From assembly GCA_018241505.1 (NCBI GenBank), contig JAFEDS010000004.1, forward strand, positions 1-64,000: a DNA stretch of 64,000 nucleotides, in the 5' to 3' direction. The translations under genes and the position numbers were made by a program. Within the stretch, counting starts at the first letter, position 1. Every line of letters begins with the position of its first letter. This document shows, in pieces, positions 36,994-45,236 of the stretch. Source of the stretch: Pseudomonadota bacterium. Lineage in GTDB: Bacteria; Pseudomonadota; Gammaproteobacteria; Steroidobacterales; Steroidobacteraceae. Below the pieces are notes generated by a model. It saw nothing but the letters and a program-made list of their open reading frames with translations, did not search any database and was not told the DNA's origin.

Positions 36994-38580
36994 TCATTGC
37001 GCGGCGCCATTTGCTTCAATGTGCCGACCATACATCTCGCGTAACTTGAAGCGTTGAATCTTACCGGTAGCGGTTTTGGGCAACTCCGCCAGAAATTGCA
37101 CCCACCGCGGATATTTGTGCGGTTGGAGCACCGACTTCACATGCTGCTTGAGCTGCTCCGCCAGCAGGTCGCTGGCCAGATGCCGGTCCTTCAACACAAT
37201 ACAGGCAAGGGGCTTGAGCAGCCCGTGGCTGTCTTCCGAGCCGATCACGGCTGCCTCGAGCACGCACGGATGAGTCATCAAGGCCGATTCGACTTCTGTC
37301 GGCGCTACATAGAGACCGCTGACCTTCAGCATGTCATCGGCTCGCCCGGCATGAATGTAGTGACCGTTGGCATCCTGGTAGTACTTGTCGCCGCTGCGGG
37401 TCCAACGGCCACTGAAGGTGTGGACGGATTTGGCGCGATTGTTCCAGTAGCCACTGGCGGCAGTAGGGCCGGCCACAATGAGCTCGCCGATCTGTCCCTG
37501 GTTTACTTCCGCGCCAGATTCGTCCACCAGCTTGATTTCATACCCTGGAACCACGTACCCGGTCGTGCCGTAGCAGATGTCGTTGAATCTGTTTGACAGG
37601 AAAATGTGCAACATCTCGGTGGATCCGATCCCATCGAGAATGTCGACACCGAAGTGACGGCGCCAACGCTCACCGATTTCCTTCGGCAGCGCTTCGCCGG
37701 CGGATACACAACCACGAAGATTCAGCGCTTCGCGCGCGGGCAGCTCCGACGCCAGGATCGATGCATACAGTGTCGGGACCCCACAGAAGATCGTGGGTCG
37801 ATGCTCGCGCAGGCGGGTAAAAATGGCTTCGGGAGTCGGCCGATCGCGCATCAAGACGGCCGTTGCACCGACTGACAACGGAAATGTCAGTGCATTGCCC
37901 AGCCCGTAGGCAAAGAACAGCTTCGCCGCAGATAACACGACATCATCCTCCCGGATGCCGAGAACGGGCCGGGCGTACAACTCGGCGGTCTGAATGAGGC
38001 TCGAGTGCAAATGAATCGTGCCCTTCGGCGTGCCGGTTGAACCGGAGGAGTAGAGCCAGAAGCACGCATCGTCACAACAGGTAGAGGCGGGTTGCTGCGC
38101 GCACTCCGTGAGCAGCGCGGTGAAAGATGAAGTGATGACGTGCTTCAGTCGCGGAACGCCGGAGAGAATCGGCTCGAATTGCGGCAACAGGCTTTCTGAT
38201 ACCACCAGCGCCCGCGCACGGCTGTCCTCCAGCAGATATTGGTAGTCCGGTGTTTTGAGACCCGTGTTCACGGCGACCGGAATGACTCCCGCCCAGATGC
38301 ACCCGAGAAACGCCACCGGAAAATCGATGCTGTCCTGCAGGCACACGAGCACGCGATGCTCCGGCTCCACGCCCAGTCGACCGAGCGCATGTGCAAACTG
38401 TTTTACCCGCGTGGTGAGCTCGCTGTATGTATACGTGCCCTGGTCGTCAATGAAGGCGACCTTTGCGCCGCGACCCGCGCGCAAGTTGCTCTCCAACAGA
38501 TCGAACGCCGCGTTGTAGTTGCGCGGAATGCTCAACAGTGGTGGTGATACCGTTCGATCGGCGGTGCTCAAACCCAACAT
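36994..38580 (-). CDS. bclA: Benzoate--CoA ligase family enzyme
   Basis: This adenylate-forming enzyme activates benzoate to benzoyl-CoA. Its 528 residues show the P-loop YSSGSTGTPKGTIHLH, GYVVPGYEIKLVDE, the hinge SGDKYYQDANGHY and the C-terminal lysine motif PKTATGKIQRFKLRE. Its place next to DUF4863 and divergent from boxC and boxB marks it as the entry enzyme of the benzoyl-CoA epoxidation pathway. Hydroxybenzoate or another aryl acid is possible but less likely in this context. It starts 24 bases after the DUF4863 gene, so the two are one unit. Confidence 0.9.
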   Translation of the reverse strand: MLGLSTADRTVSPPLLSIPRNYNAAFDLLESNLRAGRGAKVAFIDDQGTYTYSELTTRVKQFAHALGRLGVEPEHRVLVCLQDSIDFPVAFLGCIWAGVIPVAVNTGLKTPDYQYLLEDSRARALVVSESLLPQFEPILSGVPRLKHVITSSFTALLTECAQQPASTCCDDACFWLYSSGSTGTPKGTIHLHSSLIQTAELYARPVLGIREDDVVLSAAKLFFAYGLGNALTFPLSVGATAVLMRDRPTPEAIFTRLREHRPTIFCGVPTLYASILASELPAREALNLRGCVSAGEALPKEIGERWRRHFGVDILDGIGSTEMLHIFLSNRFNDICYGTTGYVVPGYEIKLVDESGAEVNQGQIGELIVAGPTAASGYWNNRAKSVHTFSGRWTRSGDKYYQDANGHYIHAGRADDMLKVSGLYVAPTEVESALMTHPCVLEAAVIGSEDSHGLLKPLACIVLKDRHLASDLLAEQLKQHVKSVLQPHKYPRWVQFLAELPKTATGKIQRFKLREMYGRHIEANGAAQ

Positions 38581-38604
38581 GCCGCTCCCCCTCGAGCCCG
38601 TGAT

Positions 38605-39090
38605 TCAGGTCTTCGTAAACTCTATTGCACCCTGAGGCAACAGGTACAGCACCAAGGCACGCCCGTGGGTGACAGTCGGTGCATGAGCGCTCGCGGGCGC
38701 GTAAACCATCCAGCCCGCATCGTGTCCGTCGAACTGTGCGCCGGGCTCGAGTGGCATGATGAGATCGATTTCGCCGTTGGGATGGCGGTGGTGAGGGCCT
38801 GCCATTGGCGTCATATCAACGACGTCGACGCTGAATCCGCGGGTCGCTGAATCCGGCTTGATCACACGACCAAAGCGAATTCCGCCCGCTTCGCGCGAGC
38901 ACATCCATCCTTCGGTGACTCCCAGGCGACAACAGTCGAATATCCCGGTGACCTCGGGTCCAGTGAAGGGAAACGCCCGGTTCAGCTCGGCTTCCAGGGC
39001 CGGATTCAAAGGACGGTCGGCAATGAAGCCCGTGACCTGCACAATCAGATGGTTGAAGCGCTCGCGAGCAGCGGGAGATGTCGGGTCCAC
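38605..39090 (-). CDS. DUF4863 / PnbB-like cupin protein of the box cluster
   Basis: This 161-residue soluble protein belongs to the family described as DUF4863, related to 4-hydroxylaminobenzoate lyase (PnbB). It shows VTEGWMCSREAGGIRFGRV and the metal-binding-type PHHRHPNGEIDLIMPLEPGAQFDG followed by GWMVYAPASAHAPTV, a cupin pattern. It is regularly found in box gene clusters, where its role is unclear. It precedes bclA and faces boxC across a 177-base interval holding operator-like sequences. A direct lyase role on a nitroaromatic is possible but not supported by the neighbours. Confidence 0.82.
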   Translation of the reverse strand: MDPTSPAARERFNHLIVQVTGFIADRPLNPALEAELNRAFPFTGPEVTGIFDCCRLGVTEGWMCSREAGGIRFGRVIKPDSATRGFSVDVVDMTPMAGPHHRHPNGEIDLIMPLEPGAQFDGHDAGWMVYAPASAHAPTVTHGRALVLYLLPQGAIEFTKT

Positions 39091-39137
39091 GGAGGGCTCC
39101 TGTGGAGTTAAACCGGGTCTACATCATGTTACGCGCG

Positions 39138-39202
39138 TGCAAATAAAGCAATATAGAGCATGATTGGAGGCTAAAGTGCACTCATGTAGCGCATATACAT
39201 GC
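39138..39202. promoter_or_regulatory. Operator-like region between bclA unit and boxC
   Basis: In the 177-base divergent interval there are two TGCA words (39138-39141, 39177-39180) and an imperfect palindrome GCATATACATGC (39191-39202) followed by TATAAA. BoxR/BzdR-type regulators are known to bind TGCA-containing repeats, and boxR lies in the cluster. A similar element sits at the boxR start. Binding is inferred. Confidence 0.4.
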
Positions 39203-39267
39203 TATAAACTGCTTGAAGCGACGACAAGAGTGCGATATAACGCGACGTACCCTATCGAGGAGATGTC

Positions 39268-40944
39268 ATGGCGCAGGCCGCTGTGAGTTTGCAATCGGAA
39301 AATTCCCGGGTGCGCGTCGATTTCCAGACCCACCCCGAGCGCTATCGCCATTGGACGCTGTCCGTCGATGGTCCCATTGCGACACTCAAAATGAATGTCG
39401 ATGAAGACGGGGGTCTTCGACCGGGCTACAAGCTCAAGCTGAACTCGTACGACCTGGGTGTCGATATCGAGTTGCACGATGCAGTACAGCGCATCCGCTT
39501 CGAGCATCCCCAAGTCCGCAGTGTCGTGCTGACCAGTGGAAAAGACCGAATCTTTTGTTCAGGCGCCAACATTTTCATGTTGGGCCTGTCCTCCCATGCC
39601 TGGAAGGTGAACTTCTGCAAGTTCACCAACGAAACCCGCAACGGATTGGAGGACTCGAGCCGTCACTCCGGTTTGAAGTTTCTTGCCGCCTGCAATGGCA
39701 CCACGGCGGGCGGCGGTTATGAGGTGGCGCTCGCTTGCGATGAAATCTACCTGGTGGATGACCGGTCGGCCGCGGTGAGTCTGCCGGAGGTGCCGCTGTT
39801 GGGTGTCTTGCCGGGTACCGGTGGCCTCACGCGATTGACCGACAAACGCAAGGTACGGCGTGATCAGGCTGATTTGTTCTGCACATTGGTAGAAGGCGTC
39901 CGCGCGCCCCGCGCGAAAGAGTGGCGCTTGATTGACGGCCACGCCAAACCGCAGCAGTTTGCGGCGGCAGTACACAAGCGCGCGACAGAGCTTGCAGCAA
40001 CGAGTGTACGGCCGGCCAAGGCGGTCGGGGTGAATTTGACGCCGCTCGAGCGAGTCATCGACGATACCGGCTATCACTATTCAACAGTCGATGCGACCGT
40101 TGACGCGACGACTCGAACTGCGACATTGACAGTACATGCGCCGCGAACACCCCAACCCACGGAGGCGCAGGCCATCCACGCCCTCGGGGCCAAATGGTGG
40201 CCACTTGCCATGGCGCGCGAGTTGGACGACGCCATTCTGATGTTGAGAACGAACGAGCTCGATGTCGGTACGTGGGTTCTGAAGACCCGTGGGGACGCCG
40301 CTGCGATTCTCGACTGCGACGCGACAATTCAAGCGTTGCGGGATGATTGGTTTGTGCGCGAGACACTGGGGATGTTGCGTCGAACGTTGGCGCGGCTCGA
40401 CGTCACGTCGCGGAGCTTGTTTGCGGTGGTCGATGCGGGGTCCTGCTTTGCCGGAACATTGTTCGAGCTGGCGCTGGCGGCCGATCGCATCTACATGCTC
40501 GACGCCCAGGGCGGACCGCAAATTGTGCTGTCCGAAATGAATTTCGGTCCTTACGAGACGGTTGCCCGCGTGAGCCGACTCGCTGCGCGCTTCTACGCGG
40601 AGGAAGGGCCGATCGCGCTGTGTCGCGCGGCGGTAGGCCAACCTATGAGTGCCGGCGAGGCCGATCGGCTGGGCCTGGTGACCTCTCGGCCCGATGAGCT
40701 GGATTGGGAGGATGAGCTGCGAATTGCGCTTGAAGAGCGTCGCACCCTGTCGCCGGATGCTCTGACGGGAATGGAGGCGAGCCTGCGTTTCGGTTCGGGG
40801 GAGACGCTGGCGAGCCGCGTGTTTGGCCGCCTCTCGGCCTGGCAGAACTGGATTTTCATCCGGCCCAACGCCGTGGGCGAAGCCGGTGCACTCAAAGTAT
40901 TCGGCACCGGCAACAAAGCCAAATTCAATTGGGAGCGTGTCTGA
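39268..40944 (+). CDS. boxC: 2,3-epoxybenzoyl-CoA dihydrolase (benzoyl-CoA-dihydrodiol lyase)
   Basis: BoxC opens the ring of 2,3-epoxybenzoyl-CoA hydrolytically, giving a semialdehyde CoA ester and formate. The 558-residue protein is a double enoyl-CoA hydratase/crotonase-like fold. The N-terminal half has VVLTSGKDRIFCSGANIFMLG and CNGTTAGGGYEVALACDEI, and the C-terminal half SCFAGTLFELALAADRIYMLD. ATG 39268 follows GAGGAG at good spacing. The stop overlaps the boxB start by one base. Length and blocks match BoxC well. Confidence 0.95.
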   Translation: MAQAAVSLQSENSRVRVDFQTHPERYRHWTLSVDGPIATLKMNVDEDGGLRPGYKLKLNSYDLGVDIELHDAVQRIRFEHPQVRSVVLTSGKDRIFCSGANIFMLGLSSHAWKVNFCKFTNETRNGLEDSSRHSGLKFLAACNGTTAGGGYEVALACDEIYLVDDRSAAVSLPEVPLLGVLPGTGGLTRLTDKRKVRRDQADLFCTLVEGVRAPRAKEWRLIDGHAKPQQFAAAVHKRATELAATSVRPAKAVGVNLTPLERVIDDTGYHYSTVDATVDATTRTATLTVHAPRTPQPTEAQAIHALGAKWWPLAMARELDDAILMLRTNELDVGTWVLKTRGDAAAILDCDATIQALRDDWFVRETLGMLRRTLARLDVTSRSLFAVVDAGSCFAGTLFELALAADRIYMLDAQGGPQIVLSEMNFGPYETVARVSRLAARFYAEEGPIALCRAAVGQPMSAGEADRLGLVTSRPDELDWEDELRIALEERRTLSPDALTGMEASLRFGSGETLASRVFGRLSAWQNWIFIRPNAVGEAGALKVFGTGNKAKFNWERV

Positions 40945-42368
40945 TGAGCATCGACTACCAGCAAAAGATTCCCAACAACGTCGATCTCGCCGGCGACAAG
41001 ACCCTGCAGCGGGCTCTCGAGCACTGGCAGCCGGAGTTTCTCAACTGGTGGGCCGATATGGGGCCTGAAGGCTCGCACCGGTACGACTGCTATCTGCGGA
41101 CGGCCACGAGCGTCGACCAGGAGGGTTGGGCGAGCTTCGGTTACGTGAAGATGCCTGAGTATCGGTGGGGTATTTTTCTGAACCCCCAGGTTCCGGATCG
41201 GAAGATTTCCTTTGGCGCTCACAAGGGTGAGGCCGTGTGGCAGGAAGTGCCTGGTGAGTATCGGGCCAATCTGCGACGGATCATTGTCACTCAGGGTGAC
41301 ACCGAGCCGGCTTCGGTCGAGCAGCAGCGCCACCTGGGACTCACGGCGCCTTCCATGTACGACCTGCGGAATCTGTTCCAGGTCAATGTCGAAGAGGGCC
41401 GTCATCTGTGGGCGATGGTGTATCTGTTGCATCGCTACTTTGGCCGCGATGGGCGCGAGGAAGCGGAGGCGCTGCTCGAGCGTCGCTCCGGGGACGCGGA
41501 CAATCCGCGAATTCTCGGCGCTTTCAATGAGCGCACGCCCGACTGGCTGTCGTTCTTCATGTTCACGTTCTTTACGGACCGTGACGGCAAGTTCCAACTG
41601 TCGGCGTTGACAGAGTCCGCCTTCGACCCGCTCGCGCGAACCACTCAATTCATGTTGACCGAGGAAGGTCATCACATGTTTGTGGGCCGCAACGGTATCC
41701 GCAGAATCGTCGACAGAACCTGCGAGATCATGCTGCGCGAGCGCACGGATAACCCGGAAAAGCTGCGTGCGTTGGGCGTCATCGACCTGCCGACCATTCA
41801 GCGTTACCTGAACTTCCATGCCAGCGTGACCGCCGACCTGTTCGGTGCCGATCTGTCGTCCAATGCGGCTACGTTCTATACCACCGGTCTCAAGGGCCGG
41901 TACATGGAGAGCCGGCTCAAGGACGATCACCAGTTGCTCGAAGCCACGTATCCGGTCCTGAATGCCGGCTCCGGGCAGATTGTGGTCGAACAGGCGCCTG
42001 CCTTGAATGCACTCAATGAGCGGCTGCGTGACGACTTCATCAAGGATTCCAACTCAGGCGTTGATGCCTGGAACAAGAATCTCCAGGAGCGGGGCATCGA
42101 TTTCGAGTTTGTGGTGCCCCACAAGGCCTTCAATCGCCAGATCGGACCGCTGGCAGGCGTCAAGATTTCACCGCACGGCAAAGTCATCTCGGCCGATGCC
42201 TGGAATGCAAACATGCGCGACTGGCTGCCGACCCCCGAGGATCGCGCGTTCGTGCAGTCACTGATGGGGCGGGTGGTTGAGCCAGGCAAATTCGCAAATT
42301 GGATCTCACCGCCCAGCAGCGGAATCAACGGCCAGCCGGTGGAGTGCGAATACATCCGGTTCGGTTAG
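40944..42368 (+). CDS. boxB: Benzoyl-CoA 2,3-epoxidase subunit BoxB
   Basis: BoxB is the diiron oxygenase component that forms 2,3-epoxybenzoyl-CoA from benzoyl-CoA and O2. Its 474 residues start MSIDYQQKIPNNVDL, the usual BoxB N-terminus, and contain a diiron-type TEEGHHMFVGRNG and HLWAMVYLLHRYFGRDGREEAE. The start is fixed by the one-base overlap with boxC. The reductase partner BoxA is not found anywhere in this window, so it must be encoded elsewhere or replaced. The gene is followed by boxR after six bases. Confidence 0.96.
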   Translation: MSIDYQQKIPNNVDLAGDKTLQRALEHWQPEFLNWWADMGPEGSHRYDCYLRTATSVDQEGWASFGYVKMPEYRWGIFLNPQVPDRKISFGAHKGEAVWQEVPGEYRANLRRIIVTQGDTEPASVEQQRHLGLTAPSMYDLRNLFQVNVEEGRHLWAMVYLLHRYFGRDGREEAEALLERRSGDADNPRILGAFNERTPDWLSFFMFTFFTDRDGKFQLSALTESAFDPLARTTQFMLTEEGHHMFVGRNGIRRIVDRTCEIMLRERTDNPEKLRALGVIDLPTIQRYLNFHASVTADLFGADLSSNAATFYTTGLKGRYMESRLKDDHQLLEATYPVLNAGSGQIVVEQAPALNALNERLRDDFIKDSNSGVDAWNKNLQERGIDFEFVVPHKAFNRQIGPLAGVKISPHGKVISADAWNANMRDWLPTPEDRAFVQSLMGRVVEPGKFANWISPPSSGINGQPVECEYIRFG

Positions 42369-42372
42369 GGTG

Positions 42373-42396
42373 GCATGCTGTATACTGCATACATGC
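42373..42396 (+). promoter_or_regulatory. GCAT-rich element over the boxR start
   Basis: The stretch 42373-42396 contains GCATGC, TGTATAC, TGCAT and ACATGC and resembles the GCATATACATGC element in front of boxC. It overlaps the start codon of boxR (ATG 42375; a second ATG is at 42393), which would suit autoregulation. This is inference from similarity only. Confidence 0.35.
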
Positions 42397-43340
42397 CCAA
42401 ACAGTCCGAGCGTCCAGTGAAAGTTGCTCGCCGCCCCGTCGCTGCGAAGGAGGGCGGCGGGTCGGACGCGAAGGACGGCGGCAGCGCGCTCAAAGAGGCC
42501 GATGCCGCATTTCTAGCCGAGGTTGGTGCGGCGGTTCGCGAAGCACGCGCACAGCGAGGTATGTCACGGAAGGCGCTTGCATTGTCTGCGGGCGTGTCTG
42601 AACGGTACCTCGCGCACGTTGAGTCGTACGGTGGAAATCCATCTATCGTGTTCTTGCGCCGCGTGGCCAGCGCGTTGGGCATGCAACTGCTGACGCTGCT
42701 CGAATCGAGCGGGGCGAGGCCCGAACAAAAGCTGATTCGCCGCTTTCTTGACGGCCTTCCCACCGATCGGCTCGAAGAAGTTCTGCGCAAGTTGAGCGAC
42801 GAGTTCGGGCAGACGGAGCTGGTGCGCCGCCGGCGCATCACCTTGATCGGCCTTCGCGGTGCCGGAAAAACGACGTTGGGCCGTGCCCTGGCGAAAGACC
42901 TGAAGCGGCCCTTCGTTGAGCTCGACCAGGAAATCGAGCGCGATGCCGGAATGAGCCTGTCCGAAGTGTTTCATCTGTACGGACAGCCCGGCTATCGCAA
43001 GATCGAGCGTCGCTGCCTCGACCGCATCATCAGCAACCAGGAAGACATTGTACTCACGGTCGGCGGCGGAATCGTCTCCGAACCGGAAACCTACGAGCTG
43101 TTGCTGTTGAATTGCTTCACGGTCTGGGTGAAGGCCGCTCCCGAAGAGCACATGTCGCGAGTCGTCGAGCAGGGCGACATGCGCCCGATGTCAGGTCATT
43201 CCGCGGCCATGCAGGACCTGCGCGATATCCTCACCTCGCGAGAACCTTTGTATGGCAAGGCGGACGCACAGTTGGATACGTCCGGGAAGACAGTTGAACA
43301 GAGCTTCAACGCGCTCAAAAGACTCGTTGCGCCGCCATGA
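42375..43340 (+). CDS. boxR: BoxR/BzdR-type regulator: HTH plus shikimate kinase-like domain
   Basis: BoxR represses box genes and responds to benzoyl-CoA. The 321-residue protein has an Xre-type helix-turn-helix (about 55-105: GMSRKALALSAGVSERYLAHVESYGGNPS), a linker, and a shikimate kinase-like domain (about 155-320) with P-loop GLRGAGKTTLGRALA and VGGGIVSEPETYELLL; that domain binds the CoA effector in BzdR/BoxR. ATG 42375 has AGGG upstream; ATG 42393 is an alternative. It lies in the same unit as boxCB and overlaps the hydrolase gene by four bases. Confidence 0.92.
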   Translation: MLYTAYMPKQSERPVKVARRPVAAKEGGGSDAKDGGSALKEADAAFLAEVGAAVREARAQRGMSRKALALSAGVSERYLAHVESYGGNPSIVFLRRVASALGMQLLTLLESSGARPEQKLIRRFLDGLPTDRLEEVLRKLSDEFGQTELVRRRRITLIGLRGAGKTTLGRALAKDLKRPFVELDQEIERDAGMSLSEVFHLYGQPGYRKIERRCLDRIISNQEDIVLTVGGGIVSEPETYELLLLNCFTVWVKAAPEEHMSRVVEQGDMRPMSGHSAAMQDLRDILTSREPLYGKADAQLDTSGKTVEQSFNALKRLVAPP

Positions 43341-44206
43341 CCGATTTGATGGTGGACGTTCCAGGCGGGAAAGTCTTTACACGGAGTTGGAAGGGTGCCC
43401 CGGGCGATGCCGCGCCGATCATCCTGATGCACGATTCTTTGGGTAGCGTCGAGCTCTGGCGCGACTTTCCCGCCGCATTGGCGCAGGCGAGCGCGCGGAC
43501 GGTCATCGCCTACGACCGCCTCGGATTCGGAAAGTCGGAGCCGCTTACCGAACGGCCGCCCGTCAACTTCATCAGCGCAGAAGCTGACAGAGTCTTCCCG
43601 GTATTGCGGCAAGCACTGGCGATCGAACGTTTTGTGTTGTTCGGTCACAGTGTCGGTGGCGCAATGGCATTGGCCACCGCGGCCTTGCATGGTGAAGGCT
43701 GCGAAGCGGTGATCACTGAATCGGCACAGTCGTTTGTTGAGCCGCTCACCTTGTCGGGCATACGGGCCGCGAAGCAGCAATTCAGCAACGACGGCGAACT
43801 GGCCCGATTGGAGCGCTGGCACGGTGAGCGAGCACCGTGGGTGTTGGATGCCTGGACGGGTGTCTGGCTGTCGCCGGAGTTTGCATCGTGGAGCCTGGAT
43901 GAGCTGCTGCCTCGTGTTCAGACCCGCGTCCTGGCGATCCACGGGGATCGGGATGATTACGGCACCACTGAATTTCCGCGTCACATCGCGCGCCGTGTCA
44001 GCGGACCCGCGGAGATCGCCATCCTTGAAGACTGCGGGCATGTGCCGCATCGGGAGAAGAGTGCGGAAGTGCTGCGGCGGGTCTCAGCCTTCCTTGCAAC
44101 AACCGGCACTATCGGGTCAATTGGCGGCCGCAACGGCCCAGTGGTTCAGCCAATCTCCGACGCAGCGGCCGTAAGAACCGAGGGGCTGGGGCGATCGCAG
44201 AATTAG
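43337..44206 (+). CDS. Alpha/beta hydrolase of the box cluster
   Basis: This 289-residue cytoplasmic hydrolase has the nucleophile elbow FGHSVGG (Ser105), an acid in AIHGDRDDYG and the catalytic His in EDCGHVPHREK, so the triad is complete. A Gly/Val-rich tail of about 35 residues follows the fold. The ATGA overlap with boxR places it in the box unit. Hydrolases occur in other box clusters and may act as thioesterases rescuing CoA or as ester hydrolases delivering benzoate; sequence alone does not decide. Confidence 0.85.
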   Translation: MTDLMVDVPGGKVFTRSWKGAPGDAAPIILMHDSLGSVELWRDFPAALAQASARTVIAYDRLGFGKSEPLTERPPVNFISAEADRVFPVLRQALAIERFVLFGHSVGGAMALATAALHGEGCEAVITESAQSFVEPLTLSGIRAAKQQFSNDGELARLERWHGERAPWVLDAWTGVWLSPEFASWSLDELLPRVQTRVLAIHGDRDDYGTTEFPRHIARRVSGPAEIAILEDCGHVPHREKSAEVLRRVSAFLATTGTIGSIGGRNGPVVQPISDAAAVRTEGLGRSQN

Positions 44207-44341
44207 GCAACCATCGGCGCGGCGACACATCGACCGCCGCGGGCGCGAACAAGATCTCTGCTTCAGGCGGCACGACCATGAACCGGCACGCCCTTCCCTA
44301 TAAGCAATGGATTTGCGTCACCAGCCAGCCGAGGATACGAT

Positions 44342-45058
44342 TTGCGGATGTCGACTGCCAGACCCGGCGCGGCGTTGAAAGGCCTGCGCAAACGTAACGA
44401 TTGGACCTTGACCGACGTCGCCAAGCGCACCGGCATTCCCCCTTCGACACTCTCGCGGATTGAGAACGATCAGATCTCGCCTACCTACGACATGCTGGTG
44501 CGGCTGGCGCAGGGGCTCGCGATTGACCTGAGCCAGCTTCTGTCCGATGCGCCGGTGGAAATATCGTCCGAGCAACCGGGGCGGCGGAGTGTGAATCGCA
44601 GTGCGGATGGGGATAGGGTCCCCATGTCGAATCATACGCTGCGCTATCTCAGTACCGACCTGCTCAACAAGCAGATGACACCGATCCTGTGCGAGTACCA
44701 GGCGCGGTCACTGGATGAGTTCGGGCCCTTGATGCGGCATGAAGGCGAAGAATTCCTCTACGTACTGCAAGGCGAGCTCGAGTTGCATACTGAGTGTTAT
44801 GCGCCACTGGTCCTCGGGGCGGGAGAATCGATTTACTTCGACAGCCGCATGGGACACGCGTATATCGCTCGGGGCACTGAACCCTGTCGAGCACTCTCCA
44901 TGTGCACAGTGCCCCATCACCCGGTGAGCGAGCAGCGCGTCAAGGCCAAGGCGACCCCGGCAGGCGCCGTCTCCGAATCCGCCGCAGACAAACATTCCGT
45001 TGAAATCGGCCGCAGGCGCCCCGGAGCGTCGAAGCGGAGAGTCCGGCGTACCGGGTAG
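44342..45058 (+). CDS. XRE family regulator with C-terminal cupin domain
   Basis: This 238-residue regulator has an N-terminal helix-turn-helix (about 10-65: KRNDWTLTDVAKRTGIPPSTLSRIENDQISP) and a cupin sensor domain (about 110-195: LMRHEGEEFLYVLQGELELH and GAGESIYFDSRMGHAYIARG). The basic tail is unusual. TTG 44342 has GAGG at better spacing than ATG 44348, so either may be used. Related regulators sense small metabolites and control adjacent transport and catabolic genes. Here the next gene is an NCS1 permease, and half-sites TTGCG lie before both genes. Confidence 0.87.
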   Translation: MRMSTARPGAALKGLRKRNDWTLTDVAKRTGIPPSTLSRIENDQISPTYDMLVRLAQGLAIDLSQLLSDAPVEISSEQPGRRSVNRSADGDRVPMSNHTLRYLSTDLLNKQMTPILCEYQARSLDEFGPLMRHEGEEFLYVLQGELELHTECYAPLVLGAGESIYFDSRMGHAYIARGTEPCRALSMCTVPHHPVSEQRVKAKATPAGAVSESAADKHSVEIGRRRPGASKRRVRRTG

Positions 45059-45132
45059 CGGCGCCGGCTACCTCAGACAGGCATCCATCCACCGCGCGAA
45101 CTCGACTCCACCGCGGATTGGTTGGGTCTGAG

Positions 45133-45167
45133 TTTGCATATGAGCATATAGATTGCATATACGCAAA
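45133..45167. promoter_or_regulatory. GCATAT repeats and TTGC-N6-GCAA palindrome before the NCS1 permease
   Basis: GCATAT occurs three times (45136-45141, 45144-45149, 45155-45160), and TTGCATATACGCAA (45153-45166) is an inverted repeat with half-site TTGC. The outer TTTGC and GCAAA also pair. It lies 70 bases before the permease start and just after the XRE-cupin gene, the likeliest binder. Confidence 0.5.
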
Positions 45168-45236
45168 GCAGGTGGCAGTATAGCGCGACACTAGAATCGC
45201 CACGCAAGCGGCCTCGACATTCCTCAGCACTGACAT

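Noticed and set aside
40593-41930. 445-codon open frame on the minus strand over boxC and boxB
   Set aside because: It is antisense to two certain genes and lacks any motif.
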